From Streptomyces sp. SLBN-31 (GTDB lineage: Bacteria > Actinomycetota > Actinomycetes > Streptomycetales > Streptomycetaceae), in NCBI RefSeq assembly GCF_006715395.1, contig NZ_VFNC01000001.1, forward strand, positions 310,001 through 374,000: a stretch of DNA of 64,000 nucleotides, read 5' to 3'. Below are positions 7,905-16,069 of the stretch, piece after piece; position 1 is the stretch's first letter; each line of letters starts with the position of its first letter. Made by a program: the position numbers and the translations under genes. The notes beneath the pieces were generated by a model. It saw nothing but the letters and a program-made list of their open reading frames with translations. It was not told the DNA's origin and did no database searches.

Positions 7905-8552
7905 ATGTTCGGTGTCATCGATCTCCCCACCTATCTGGCCGGTCTCGTCCTGATCGTCCTGCTGCCCGGTCCCAACTCGCTGTACGTGCTGTCCGTCGCC
8001 GCCCGGCGCGGGGTGCGGGCCGGGTACACCGCCGCGGCCGGCGTGTGGTGCGGCGACACCGTGCTGATGACCCTGTCCGCGGCCGGGGTCGCCTCGCTGC
8101 TGCAGGCCAACGCGCTGCTGTTCGGCATCGTGAAGTACGCCGGTGCCGGCTATCTGACGTGGCTCGCGGTCGGGATGATGCGGGCCGCATGGGGGATGTG
8201 GCGCACGCGCAGGTCGCCCGTGCCGCGGGAGGACGGCCCGGCCGTCGCCGACGAGCGGCCCTTCCGCCGCGCGCTCGTCGTCAGCCTCTTCAACCCCAAG
8301 GCGATCCTTTTCTTCGTCGCCTTCTTCGTGCAGTTCGTCGACCCGGGCTACGCCTATCCGGCGCTGTCCTTCGTCGTCCTCGGCGCCTTCGCGCAGCTCG
8401 CCAGCTTCCTGTACCTCACCGCACTGATATTCGGCGGCACGAAGCTCGCCGCCGCCTTCCGCCGGCGCAAGCGGCTCTCGGCGACGGCCACCTCGGCGGC
8501 GGGGATGCTGTTCCTCGGGTTCGCGGTGAAGCTGTCGCTGGCCAGTACGTGA
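7905..8552 (+). CDS. LysE/LeuE-family amino acid exporter
   Basis: A membrane protein of about 215 residues with roughly six hydrophobic segments and the family signature LVLIVLLPGPNSLYVLSVAARRG near the N-terminus. LysE/RhtB members export amino acids; the LeuE-like start MFGVIDLPTYLAGL suggests leucine-type substrates, which is inference. The frame begins with GTG at 7875, directly after the mutase stop; ATG 7905 is preferred because it matches the usual family N-terminus, although neither start has a clear ribosome site. It may be cotranscribed with the mutase, and ends four bases before the convergent monooxygenase. Confidence 0.88.
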   Translation: MFGVIDLPTYLAGLVLIVLLPGPNSLYVLSVAARRGVRAGYTAAAGVWCGDTVLMTLSAAGVASLLQANALLFGIVKYAGAGYLTWLAVGMMRAAWGMWRTRRSPVPREDGPAVADERPFRRALVVSLFNPKAILFFVAFFVQFVDPGYAYPALSFVVLGAFAQLASFLYLTALIFGGTKLAAAFRRRKRLSATATSAAGMLFLGFAVKLSLAST

Positions 8553-8556
8553 GGCC

Positions 8557-9969
8557 TCACAGGCCGACGCGCGCGAGGTAGCCGTCCAGCCCGGCCCCGG
8601 TGTCGCCCGCCCAGCCGACGTAGCCGTCCGGCCGTACCAGGAACAGGCCCTTCCCGTACGACGGCTGCTCCTGGCCCACGGCCACCCGTACGGCGTCCGG
8701 AACCTGCGGTGCCGCCGTCCCCACCGCGACCAGCGTCCAGTGCGGTCCGCGGAAGGCGTCGAAGACTCGTACGCCGGCGAGCGTCCCGTCCGGCGCGCGG
8801 TCGCCTGCCCGGAGCGCGGCCCGTACCGCACGCGTGTCCTGCGACAGGCTCGACTCCCGGTAGCCCAGGCCCAGTTGCACGGTCGCCGCTCCGCGCCGCA
8901 CCTCGCCCCGGTGGACGCCGGCCGTGAGCCCCAGCATGTCCGCCGCGATCGGGCGCCGTTCCTCCTCGTAGGTGTCGAGCAGGGCGGCCGGGGCGTTCCC
9001 GGTGAGTACCGCGCCCAGCTTCCAGCCGAGGTTGTAGGCGTCCTGGACGCTGGTGTTCAGGCCCTGGCCGCCGGCGGGTGAGTGGATGTGGGCCGCGTCC
9101 CCGGCGAGGAAGACCCGGCCTTGCCGGAAGCGGTCCGCGAGGGCCATCCGGGGGTGGAAGTCCGAGGCCCAGCGCACCTCGGTGATGTCCTCGGGCGCGA
9201 GGTGCGAGCGGGCGGCGGCGACCTTGCGGACGCCTTCCACGGAGACGTCGACCGCCGTCCCTTCCGGGAACCGGGCGACGAGCTGGAACTCCTCGGTGCC
9301 CGCGAGCGGGCAGATCGCCAGGAAGCCGTCGGCGCCGTCCCCGGCCGGCGGGAACATGTGCCAGTGGTCGCGGTCCAGGCCGCTGATGGCGACGTCCGCG
9401 ACGAGGGCTCGGTTCGGGTCGACCGTCTCACCGGTCATCTCGACGCCGAGGGCCCGCCGGACCGCCGAGCGGCCGCCGTCGGCGGCCACCGCGTACCGGG
9501 CGCGCACATCGGGGCCGGTGGCGAAGCGCACGGTCACGCCGTCCTCGTCCTGGTCGAGGCCGACTGCTTCCCGGCCGAAGTCCACCCGGCCGCCCAGCTC
9601 CTCCAGCCGCGCGAACAGGATCTGCTGCGTCCGCCACTGCGGCACCATCCACGGCACGGTGAACGCCGAGTTCGCGGTGGCCTCCTTCACCTCCTCCGGG
9701 TCGAACATCCGGTGCTCGCCGACCCGTTCGCCGTCGCGCCAGATCATGCCGACCGGGTAGGGGCCGCCGGCCGCGAGGATCGCGTCCAGCACCCCGATGT
9801 CCTCCAGGACCTCCATCGTGCGCGGCTGGATGCCCTTGCCGCGCGAACCCGGGAAGAGTCCGTCCGCCTTCTCCACGACCACCGCGTCCACGCCCCGGCG
9901 CGCGAGGTCGACGCCGAGGGCGAGCCCGGTCGGGCCCGCGCCCACGATCACCACGTCCGTCGTCCGCAT
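8557..9969 (-). CDS. FAD-dependent aromatic monooxygenase (PHBH family)
   Basis: A 470-residue flavoprotein hydroxylase. It has the N-terminal FAD motif VVIVGAGPTGLALGVDLARRG, a DG-type central motif (AVAADGGRSAVRRALG) and the GD motif VFLAGDAAHIHSPAGGQGLN that binds the FAD ribityl chain, plus a C-terminal thioredoxin-like tail. Relatives hydroxylate phenols, polyketides or antibiotics such as rifampicin and tetracycline; the actual substrate cannot be told. It is divergent from a TetR regulator across a 71-bp gap holding two palindromic operators, so it is probably induced by a ligand of that repressor, perhaps its own substrate. Confidence 0.9.
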   Translation of the reverse strand: MRTTDVVIVGAGPTGLALGVDLARRGVDAVVVEKADGLFPGSRGKGIQPRTMEVLEDIGVLDAILAAGGPYPVGMIWRDGERVGEHRMFDPEEVKEATANSAFTVPWMVPQWRTQQILFARLEELGGRVDFGREAVGLDQDEDGVTVRFATGPDVRARYAVAADGGRSAVRRALGVEMTGETVDPNRALVADVAISGLDRDHWHMFPPAGDGADGFLAICPLAGTEEFQLVARFPEGTAVDVSVEGVRKVAAARSHLAPEDITEVRWASDFHPRMALADRFRQGRVFLAGDAAHIHSPAGGQGLNTSVQDAYNLGWKLGAVLTGNAPAALLDTYEEERRPIAADMLGLTAGVHRGEVRRGAATVQLGLGYRESSLSQDTRAVRAALRAGDRAPDGTLAGVRVFDAFRGPHWTLVAVGTAAPQVPDAVRVAVGQEQPSYGKGLFLVRPDGYVGWAGDTGAGLDGYLARVGL

Positions 9970-9979
9970 GAGCCATCTC

Positions 9980-10031
9980 CTTAACGTTGTTAAGTGCTGT
10001 CGGGCACGAGCGTGCCCTTAACGCTGTTAAG
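9980..10031. promoter_or_regulatory. Pair of TetR-type operators
   Basis: Two nearly identical 15-bp palindromes, CTTAACGTTGTTAAG at 9980-9994 and CTTAACGCTGTTAAG at 10017-10031, have centres 37 bp apart. A third inverted repeat (GGGCACG/CGTGCCC, 10002-10017) lies between them. They fill the divergent gap between the monooxygenase and TetR genes and so should control both promoters, including autoregulation. Confidence 0.8.
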
Positions 10032-10040
10032 CTGTCAAGC

Positions 10041-10697
10041 GTGAGTACGGAGAAACGCGCGCCCCTCGACCGTGAGCGGGTCGCCGACACCGCCTTGCGG
10101 CTGCTGAACGAGGTCGGCCTGGAAGGCCTGTCCCTGCGTGTGATCGCCAGGGAGCTCGACGTCAAGGCGCCCGCCCTGTACTGGCATTTCAAGGACAAGC
10201 AGGCGCTGCTGGACGAGATGGCGACGCTGATGTACCGCCGGATGGTCGCCGGCGCCGCCCTCGACCCGGACGACACCTGGCAGGACCGGATGCTCAAGGC
10301 CAACCGCGGACTGCGCGCCGCGCTGCTCCGCTACCGGGACGGGGCCAAGGTGTACAGCGGTTCACGCTTCACCGGTACGGATCACGCGCGCGAGATGGAG
10401 GACAACCTGCGCCTCTTCACCGCTGCGGGGTTCGGCCTTGCCGAGGCCGTGCGCGCCAACACGACCGCGTACGCGTACACGATCGGCTTCGTCACCGAGG
10501 AACAGGGCGTGCGGCCGCGCCCCGGCGAGCGCCGCGAGGGCTACGACGTGACCGAGCGGGCCCGGCTGCTGGCCGACTTCCCCCTGTCGGCCGCGGCGGG
10601 CGCGGAGATCTTCGAGGACTACGACCGCCACTTCGAGGAGGGCCTGGCCCTGATCGTCGCCGGAGTGGAGGCCCGCCACACCCCGCACTCCGACTGA
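10041..10697 (+). CDS. TetR-family repressor with TetR_C domain
   Basis: A 218-residue regulator with an N-terminal helix-turn-helix (about 10-57: DTALRLLNEVGLEGLSLRVIA then APALYWHFKDKQALL) and an all-helical ligand-binding half of the tetracycline-repressor type. GTG at 10041 is chosen because it follows the operators and starts just before the DNA-binding domain; the frame is open further upstream only through the operator sequence. It is predicted to repress itself and the divergent monooxygenase through the two CTTAAC-n3-GTTAAG sites and to release them on binding a small, probably aromatic, ligand. The ligand is unknown. Confidence 0.9.
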   Translation: MSTEKRAPLDRERVADTALRLLNEVGLEGLSLRVIARELDVKAPALYWHFKDKQALLDEMATLMYRRMVAGAALDPDDTWQDRMLKANRGLRAALLRYRDGAKVYSGSRFTGTDHAREMEDNLRLFTAAGFGLAEAVRANTTAYAYTIGFVTEEQGVRPRPGERREGYDVTERARLLADFPLSAAAGAEIFEDYDRHFEEGLALIVAGVEARHTPHSD

Positions 10698-10719
10698 CGG
10701 CACCCTTAACGCCCCCGAA

Positions 10720-10764
10720 GGGGCGCGGGGAACTGCGCGACCGGCCACGACGGCGCCGCACCCG
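10720..10764 (+). repeat. Dispersed Streptomyces intergenic repeat, copy 1
   Basis: A 45-bp element whose core runs from GGGGCGCGGGGAACTGCGCG onward. It recurs in inverted orientation at 14685-14729 with one mismatch, and partly at 58044-58062. It lies between the convergent TetR and polysialyltransferase-like genes. Similar elements are common between genes in Streptomyces genomes. Confidence 0.7.
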
Positions 10765-10800
10765 AGCAACGACCCCGCATGGCGGCCCCAAGCGGAGCGC

Positions 10801-12132
10801 TCAGCGCCCAACGGCCTTCTTCAAGGCCCGTGCCCGCCGCACCACCCGCCGCGCCGTGGAGTTGCGGGGGATGAAGGCGAGGCGTTCCGGAATCCCGCCC
10901 GGAAGACCGAGCGAGGTGAGCCGCCTGCGCCGGAAGTACCGCTTGGTGCGCGGGGTGAGCTGCTGGGAGAGGTACCGTTCCGCCTGCGGGCGCAGGCTCG
11001 GGTGGATCTGGGACTGCATGGTGTAGCTGAGCGCGTCGAGCAGACCGTCCAGCGTGTCGGCGGCGACCGGCGCCTCGCTCTTGCCGCCCTCCAGGTCCGC
11101 GATCAGCGCGTCGGACAGCACGACCGGGACCCGGTTGCTGTTCTGGAACGGCGTGAGGCGGTCCAGGAGCATCTCGGTGCCGACGCGGGCGACGGTGAGG
11201 CCGTAGAACGCGGACGCGGTGAACAGCGCCGTGGAGAAGCAGCCGACGACCAGGGCGGGCGGGGACTTCTCGAACAGCACCTCGGCGAGGACGGGCACCT
11301 CCAGGACGGTGAGGTCGACGCCCAGCTTCCCGGCCTCGGCCTCCAGGGCGCGGCTGTAACGGGCCGGCGCGGTGGGGTGCGGCTTGAAGACGATCGCCCG
11401 GTGGCCGCGCTCGACCGCCCCGCGCATCATCCGCACGTGCAGGTCCTCCTCCTCTTCGGGGGAGAGGATGCCCAGCGCGGACAGGTACTGGCCCAGCAGC
11501 AGCGCCGAGTCGTCCGGCAGCGCCGGCAGGTCCGTGACGGACGCGGTGAGTTCGCCCAGCACCTTCAGGAAGGCCTCGGTCGGCACGACCTCGGCGGGCA
11601 CGTCGAACTCGGTCAGCAGCCGCGGGGTGAGACCCGGCACCAGGTCCAGGTGGAGCAGCCGGCGCACCCGGGTGCCGACCAGCGGGTCGATCTTGTTGCG
11701 GGTGGGGCCGTAGCTCATCAGGCCGTCGGCGTACACATGCACCGGGGCGTCGATGAACAGCTGGGCCACCGTCAGCGCCGGGGCGACCTGGATGGACTCC
11801 ACCACCAGCTCCACCCGGTCCTCGCCCAGGCCCCACAGCAGGCGCAGATAGCGCTCGAAGAGCGGCACGTCGTCCGCGCGGGGGACCCACGCGCCGGGGT
11901 GGAAGGGGCTGATGGCCTCGTTCCAGGACAGCACCTCGTCGAAGTGGGCGCGCAGCGGCTCGAAGCCCGGCATCTCGTCGAGGGACACAGTCGTCTCCGG
12001 GGTCGCCGAGTTGTTGAAGACCAGCAGCAGGCTGCGGTCCTCGTCCTCGAAGCAGTCGGAGTCGATCGCGGCGGCCAGGGTGGCGGCGCCGTAGAGCGTC
12101 GAGACGCAGTAGATACGAGTGGTACGGGGCAT
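10801..12132 (-). CDS. Polysialyltransferase-like glycosyltransferase
   Basis: A 443-residue protein resembling the alpha-2,8-polysialyltransferase family. The N-terminus MPRTTRIYCVSTLYGAATLAAAI fits a nucleotide-sugar enzyme; the middle has a FKPHPTAPARYS motif and, later, the GCFSTALFTASAFYG segment typical of these bacterial glycosyltransferases. The C-terminus is strongly basic, suggesting membrane association. Its ATG shares a base with the stop of the GT2 gene upstream, so the two form a coupled operon. Next to NeuA and NeuB homologues it probably extends or decorates a nonulosonic acid (Kdn-type) wall polymer; S. coelicolor SCO4873-SCO4882 has been linked genetically to teichulosonic acid. 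Confidence 0.8.
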   Translation of the reverse strand: MPRTTRIYCVSTLYGAATLAAAIDSDCFEDEDRSLLLVFNNSATPETTVSLDEMPGFEPLRAHFDEVLSWNEAISPFHPGAWVPRADDVPLFERYLRLLWGLGEDRVELVVESIQVAPALTVAQLFIDAPVHVYADGLMSYGPTRNKIDPLVGTRVRRLLHLDLVPGLTPRLLTEFDVPAEVVPTEAFLKVLGELTASVTDLPALPDDSALLLGQYLSALGILSPEEEEDLHVRMMRGAVERGHRAIVFKPHPTAPARYSRALEAEAGKLGVDLTVLEVPVLAEVLFEKSPPALVVGCFSTALFTASAFYGLTVARVGTEMLLDRLTPFQNSNRVPVVLSDALIADLEGGKSEAPVAADTLDGLLDALSYTMQSQIHPSLRPQAERYLSQQLTPRTKRYFRRRRLTSLGLPGGIPERLAFIPRNSTARRVVRRARALKKAVGR

Positions 12133-13118
12133 CAGGCAGCCGCCTTCGCTGTCGTGATCCTGCGCCGCAGCCGCCGCAGCTTGGAGGAGCGGTGCATGTC
12201 CATCGTTTCGAGTACGTCGCCGAGCATGTCCTGCGGCAGGCGCTGGATGGCGGCCGCACTCCTCGCCCGCAGCTGCCGGTACACCGACGGCTCCCACTTC
12301 TCCTCGTCCGAGACGTGGTGGGCGATGATCGCGCAGTAGGTGCGCACGGCCTTCGGCAGCAGCCGGTCGGCGTCCGGGTCCCGCCGGGTCTCCTCGATGA
12401 CCTGGTCGAACGCGCGGATGAAGTCCAGTTGGCGGACGTCACCGATCTGGGTCAGCGAGGAGGCGACCCCGCGCCGGTAGAACACGCCGAGCAGGCTCAC
12501 CACGGCGAACGACTCGGCCTCACGGTGCAGCTTCCAGATCCAGGGCCGGTCCTCGGCGGTGCGCAGCCCGTCAGTGAAGTGCAGCAGCCCCTTGTCGAGC
12601 AGCCGGCGGTGGTAGGCGCCCGCCCAGGCGAAGGCGTAGTCCACCGATGTGGAGCGGTCGGCCGGCAGGATCGCCTCGCGCGGGTCGAACACCTCCCAGC
12701 GGCGTCCGATCGGGACCCGGCTGATCGACCGCGCGCGGGCGGTCGCCTGCACATGGTCGGTGCGCACGAAGTCGCAGCCCAACCCCTCCATCGCGGCCAC
12801 GAGTCGGCTGTAGTAGCCGGGCGCCAGCCAGTCGTCGCCGTCCAGGAAGGTGAGGAACTCGCCCTGTGCGGCGTCCAGTCCGGTGTTGCGGGCGGTGGCG
12901 AGACCACCGTTCTTCTCATGGCGGATATAACGCACCTGCGCGACCTCGGAAAGCTCCTCGGCCGCCCGCTCGAGAATGGCCGGAGTTTCGTCCTTCGAAT
13001 GGTCGTCGACCAGTACGAACTCGAAATCCGGCCGTGCGTTCAAACGCAGGCTGCGCAGGGTGTCGGGGGCGTATTGCTGCACGTTGTAGAACGGCACGAT
13101 CACGGAAAGCTTGGGCAC
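12132..13118 (-). CDS. Family 2 glycosyltransferase
   Basis: A 328-residue GT-A glycosyltransferase. The N-terminus reads MPKLSVIVPFYNVQQYAPDTL; the metal-binding DxD lies in FLTFLDGDDWLAPGYYS (about 90-105), and nucleotide-sugar contacts are in LVDDHSKDETPAI. The basic C-terminus (KLRRLRRRITTAKAAA) suggests peripheral membrane attachment. It is first in a two-gene operon with the polysialyltransferase-like gene and divergent from the glycosyltransferase at 13317. Sugar and acceptor are not deducible, but wall glycopolymer assembly is the likely role from context. Confidence 0.88.
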   Translation of the reverse strand: MPKLSVIVPFYNVQQYAPDTLRSLRLNARPDFEFVLVDDHSKDETPAILERAAEELSEVAQVRYIRHEKNGGLATARNTGLDAAQGEFLTFLDGDDWLAPGYYSRLVAAMEGLGCDFVRTDHVQATARARSISRVPIGRRWEVFDPREAILPADRSTSVDYAFAWAGAYHRRLLDKGLLHFTDGLRTAEDRPWIWKLHREAESFAVVSLLGVFYRRGVASSLTQIGDVRQLDFIRAFDQVIEETRRDPDADRLLPKAVRTYCAIIAHHVSDEEKWEPSVYRQLRARSAAAIQRLPQDMLGDVLETMDMHRSSKLRRLRRRITTAKAAA

Positions 13119-13288
13119 GCACGGAAGCCTAGGAGTCGGCCCGACAGGTCAACTTTCCGGTGTCTTTACACTGGGTGAACTCAATGTGTCGGATCGGTGC
13201 ACCGCCTGTACTTCCGGCGAATCCGCGGGCCAGTTCGGCTCTCGGCGGGGTGTTGTTAACTTTTTGGCCAGGTGCGGTTGGCGCGTAC

Positions 13289-13306
13289 CTAGGAATTGCT
13301 TCCTAG
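13289..13306. promoter_or_regulatory. 18-bp palindrome before glycopolymer operon
   Basis: CTAGGAATTGCTTCCTAG has perfect 7-bp arms around TTGC, ends 10 bp before the GTG at 13317, and lies in the divergent gap between two glycosyltransferase genes. Position and size suggest an operator or leader structure; what binds is unknown. The rest of the 198-bp gap has a notable T-rich patch (13252-13266) but no gene. Confidence 0.45.
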
Positions 13307-13316
13307 CGTCTTCGAC

Positions 13317-14663
13317 GTGCCATCAAGTACCTCGAAGCCCACGCGAATCGCCGTGCTCGCGGACTCCGACACCCGCTGGAAATGGGGTGCGTTGACCGCG
13401 GCCCGTATCGCTCCGGGCCCGTCCATGGAAGCCGCCGAGCGCGAGGACGCGCAACTCGGCTTCGAGCTGAGCGGCTTCCTGCTGCGCGGGCGGGCCACCC
13501 CGACCGCGCGCCAGCTGGCGGAGGTCGGCGTCACGGCCGACTCCCTCCGGGAGGTCACGTCCGTCGAGTTCCTGCGCGCCATGGCGGAGGAGGAGTACGA
13601 CGTCCTCGTCCTCGCCCTCGTGGGCGGCGGCGTGCAGGCGATGCTGCACGGTCTCAAGCACGCCTGGCGGGACCGCACTTCGCGTCCCGTGGTCGTCACC
13701 GGCTACGTGGGCGTCGTCTACGAGAAGCTCGCCGACGGCCTGCTGCTGCGGCACGGCGCGGACCTCGTCCTCGCCAACTCCCGCCAGGACGCGGAGCGTT
13801 TCCGATCCGTCTACGAGGGGGTGGGCGCCGACGCCGCGTCGGTGACCGAGGTGGCGCTGCCGTTCCTGGGCGGCGAGACGTACGCGGGTGAACACGAGCC
13901 CTGCACGGTGGTGTTCGCGGTCCAGCCGTCCGTCCCCGACAACCGCAGGGACCGCGTCTACCTGCTCGACCGGCTGATCCGGCACGCCCGGCTGCACCCC
14001 GAGCGCGAGGTGCTGCTCAAGCTGCGCTCCCGGCCGGGCGAACACACCACGCACATCGAGGAGCTGCCGTACCAGAAGCTGGTGCAGCGGCTCGACCCGC
14101 CGGACAACTTCCGTCTGGTGTACGGCAACATGGGCGAGGTCCTGGACCGCACCGACCTGCTGGTCACCATCAGCTCGACGGCCGCCCTGGAGTCCCTGCA
14201 CCGGCGCATCCCGACGGCCGTCCTGACCGACCTCGGCATCCGCGAGGTCCTCGGCAACCACCACTTCGTCGGCTCCGGCTGCCTCGCCTCCTGGGACCAG
14301 CTCGACGCCGGGCACCGGCCGGTGCCGGACGAGGAGTGGGTGGCCCGCCAGGGCGTCGCCGTGGACGGCACGTACGCCACCGCCTTCGACGCGGCGCGCC
14401 AACGCATCGCCGAACTCCTCGCGCAACCGGGTGGGTTGGCGCCGCTCGCCCCGTACTACACACCGGCGACCGCGCCCGGCTATCTGCCCGGCATCCTCGC
14501 CCGCCACCACCTCGGGCCCGACGGCAGTCCGTTGCCCGGGGCTCCCGCCCACGACAAGGAACCCGGTCCGGTCCGGCAGATCGTGCGCCGCGCGGCGCGG
14601 GGGGCCTACCGGCACGGGGTGCAGCGGGTGGCGCCCGTCATCCGGCGGATGGGGGAGCTGTGA
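13317..14663 (+). CDS. Putative glycosyltransferase of the glycopolymer cluster
   Basis: A 448-residue soluble protein, probably the DUF6716-type putative glycosyltransferase of streptomycetes (family assignment from memory). It has a Rossmann-like N-terminus (TRIAVLADSDTRWKWGAL), a central ISSTAALESLHRRIPTAVL motif like the nucleotide-binding half of GT-B enzymes, and a basic C-terminus (RQIVRRAARGAYRHGVQRV). GTG at 13317 is preferred over TTG at 13296, which sits inside the palindrome. It is followed by the NeuA-type gene after a gap carrying a dispersed repeat. Role inferred from neighbours: building a sugar-acid wall polymer. Confidence 0.75.
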   Translation: MPSSTSKPTRIAVLADSDTRWKWGALTAARIAPGPSMEAAEREDAQLGFELSGFLLRGRATPTARQLAEVGVTADSLREVTSVEFLRAMAEEEYDVLVLALVGGGVQAMLHGLKHAWRDRTSRPVVVTGYVGVVYEKLADGLLLRHGADLVLANSRQDAERFRSVYEGVGADAASVTEVALPFLGGETYAGEHEPCTVVFAVQPSVPDNRRDRVYLLDRLIRHARLHPEREVLLKLRSRPGEHTTHIEELPYQKLVQRLDPPDNFRLVYGNMGEVLDRTDLLVTISSTAALESLHRRIPTAVLTDLGIREVLGNHHFVGSGCLASWDQLDAGHRPVPDEEWVARQGVAVDGTYATAFDAARQRIAELLAQPGGLAPLAPYYTPATAPGYLPGILARHHLGPDGSPLPGAPAHDKEPGPVRQIVRRAARGAYRHGVQRVAPVIRRMGEL

Positions 14664-14684
14664 GCGTCGACTCCGGCCGTCTCG

Positions 14685-14729
14685 CGGGTGCGGCGCCGTC
14701 GGGGCCGGTCGCGCAGTTCCCCGCGCCCC
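14685..14729 (-). repeat. Dispersed Streptomyces intergenic repeat, copy 2 (inverted)
   Basis: This is the reverse complement of the 45-bp element at 10720-10764 with one mismatch. The two inverted copies bracket the three glycosyltransferase genes at 10801-14663. It lies in the 125-bp gap between the putative glycosyltransferase and the NeuA-type gene. Confidence 0.7.
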
Positions 14730-14788
14730 CACAGGGCGGCTCCGCCGCCCTCCAGACCTCAGCGAACCCCGTGCAAGGAGTTCAGCCC

Positions 14789-16054
14789 ATGTCCAATCCG
14801 CAAGCGGGCCAAGGCGCTTCGGTGCGCCGCGTCCTCGCCGTCATCCCCGCGCGCGGCGGCTCCAAGGGTGTGCCCGCGAAGAACCTCGCCCCCGTCGGCG
14901 GTGTGCCGCTGGTGTCGCGGGCCGTGCGCGAGTGCCGGGCGACCCGTCTGGTGACCGACGTCGTGGTCTCCACCGACGACCACGCCATCGCCGCCGCGGC
15001 CCGCGAGGCCGGCGCCGAGGTCGTGCTGCGCCCCGCCGCCATCGCCGGGGACACCGCCACCTCCGAGGCCGCCGTCCTGCACGCCATGGACGCCCACGAG
15101 GCCCTGCACGGAGCGGCCGTCGACGTGGTGCTGCTCGTGCAGTGCACCAGCCCGTTCATCGTCCGCGAGGACATCGACGGGGTGGCCGGCGCGGTCGCGG
15201 AGAACGGCGCCGACACCGCCGTCACCGTCGCCCCCTTCCACGGGTTCATCTGGCGCGACGCCCAGGACGAGATCGCCCCCGGCACCGTCACGGAGGCCGA
15301 CGCGGCCACCGGCGGCGGCTTCGGCGTCAACCACGACAAGTCCTACCGCCCGCGCCGCCAGGACCGCCCCCAGGACCTGCTGGAGACCGGCGCCGCCTAC
15401 GCCATGGCCGCGCCGGGCTTCCGCAAGCACCAGCACCGCTTCTTCGGCCGTACCGAACTGGTGCGCACCGACCCCGCCCGCGTGCTGGAGATCGACGACC
15501 CGCACGACCTGGCCCGCGCCCGCGCGCTGGCCCCCCTCTTCGACGCGGACCGCCCCGGTTCGCTGCCGACCGCCGACGACATCGACGCGGTCGTACTGGA
15601 CTTCGACGGCACCCAGACCGACGACCGGGTGCTGATCGACGCCGATGGAAGGGAGTTCGTCTCCGTGCACCGCGGGGACGGACTCGGCATCGCCGCCCTG
15701 CGCAAGAGCGGCCTGAACATGCTGATCCTCTCCACGGAGCAGAACCCGGTCGTCCCCGCCCGGGCCCGGAAGCTCAAGATCCCGGTCCTGCACGGCATCG
15801 ACCGGAAGGACCTCGCACTCAAGCAGTGGTGCGAGGAGCAGGGCATCGCGCCCGAGCGCGTGCTCTACGTCGGCAACGACGTCAACGACCTCCCGTGCTT
15901 CGCCCTCGTGGGCTGGCCCGTGGCGGTCGCGAGCGCCCACGACGTGGTACGCGGCGCCGCCCGTGCGGTCACCACCGTCCCCGGTGGCGACGGCGCGATC
16001 CGAGAGATCGCCAGCTGGATCCTCGGCCCCTCTCTCGACTCCCTCGACAAGTAA
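14789..16054 (+). CDS. neuA: CMP-nonulosonate cytidylyltransferase fused to KdsC-type phosphatase
   Basis: A 421-residue two-domain protein. Residues about 10-235 form a CMP-sialate/CMP-Kdo synthetase fold with the signature VLAVIPARGGSKGVPAKNL. Residues about 265-415 form a HAD phosphatase of the Kdo-8-phosphate phosphatase type (VVLDFDGTQTDD, ending in YVGNDVNDLPC). One chain could therefore both activate a nine-carbon 2-keto acid with CTP and remove the 9-phosphate left by a NeuB-type synthase. The HAD motif reads DFDGT, so both catalytic Asp are present. ATG at 14789 follows AAGGAG; the open frame upstream is a shadow. NeuB-type gene follows 15 bases later. Confidence 0.9.
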   Translation: MSNPQAGQGASVRRVLAVIPARGGSKGVPAKNLAPVGGVPLVSRAVRECRATRLVTDVVVSTDDHAIAAAAREAGAEVVLRPAAIAGDTATSEAAVLHAMDAHEALHGAAVDVVLLVQCTSPFIVREDIDGVAGAVAENGADTAVTVAPFHGFIWRDAQDEIAPGTVTEADAATGGGFGVNHDKSYRPRRQDRPQDLLETGAAYAMAAPGFRKHQHRFFGRTELVRTDPARVLEIDDPHDLARARALAPLFDADRPGSLPTADDIDAVVLDFDGTQTDDRVLIDADGREFVSVHRGDGLGIAALRKSGLNMLILSTEQNPVVPARARKLKIPVLHGIDRKDLALKQWCEEQGIAPERVLYVGNDVNDLPCFALVGWPVAVASAHDVVRGAARAVTTVPGGDGAIREIASWILGPSLDSLDK

Positions 16055-16069
16055 GGAACGTTCACTGCC

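Noticed and set aside
6117..8831. A 904-residue frame on the minus strand
   Set aside because: Antisense shadow of the mutase and LysE genes; composition is that of reversed high-GC codons and there are no domains.
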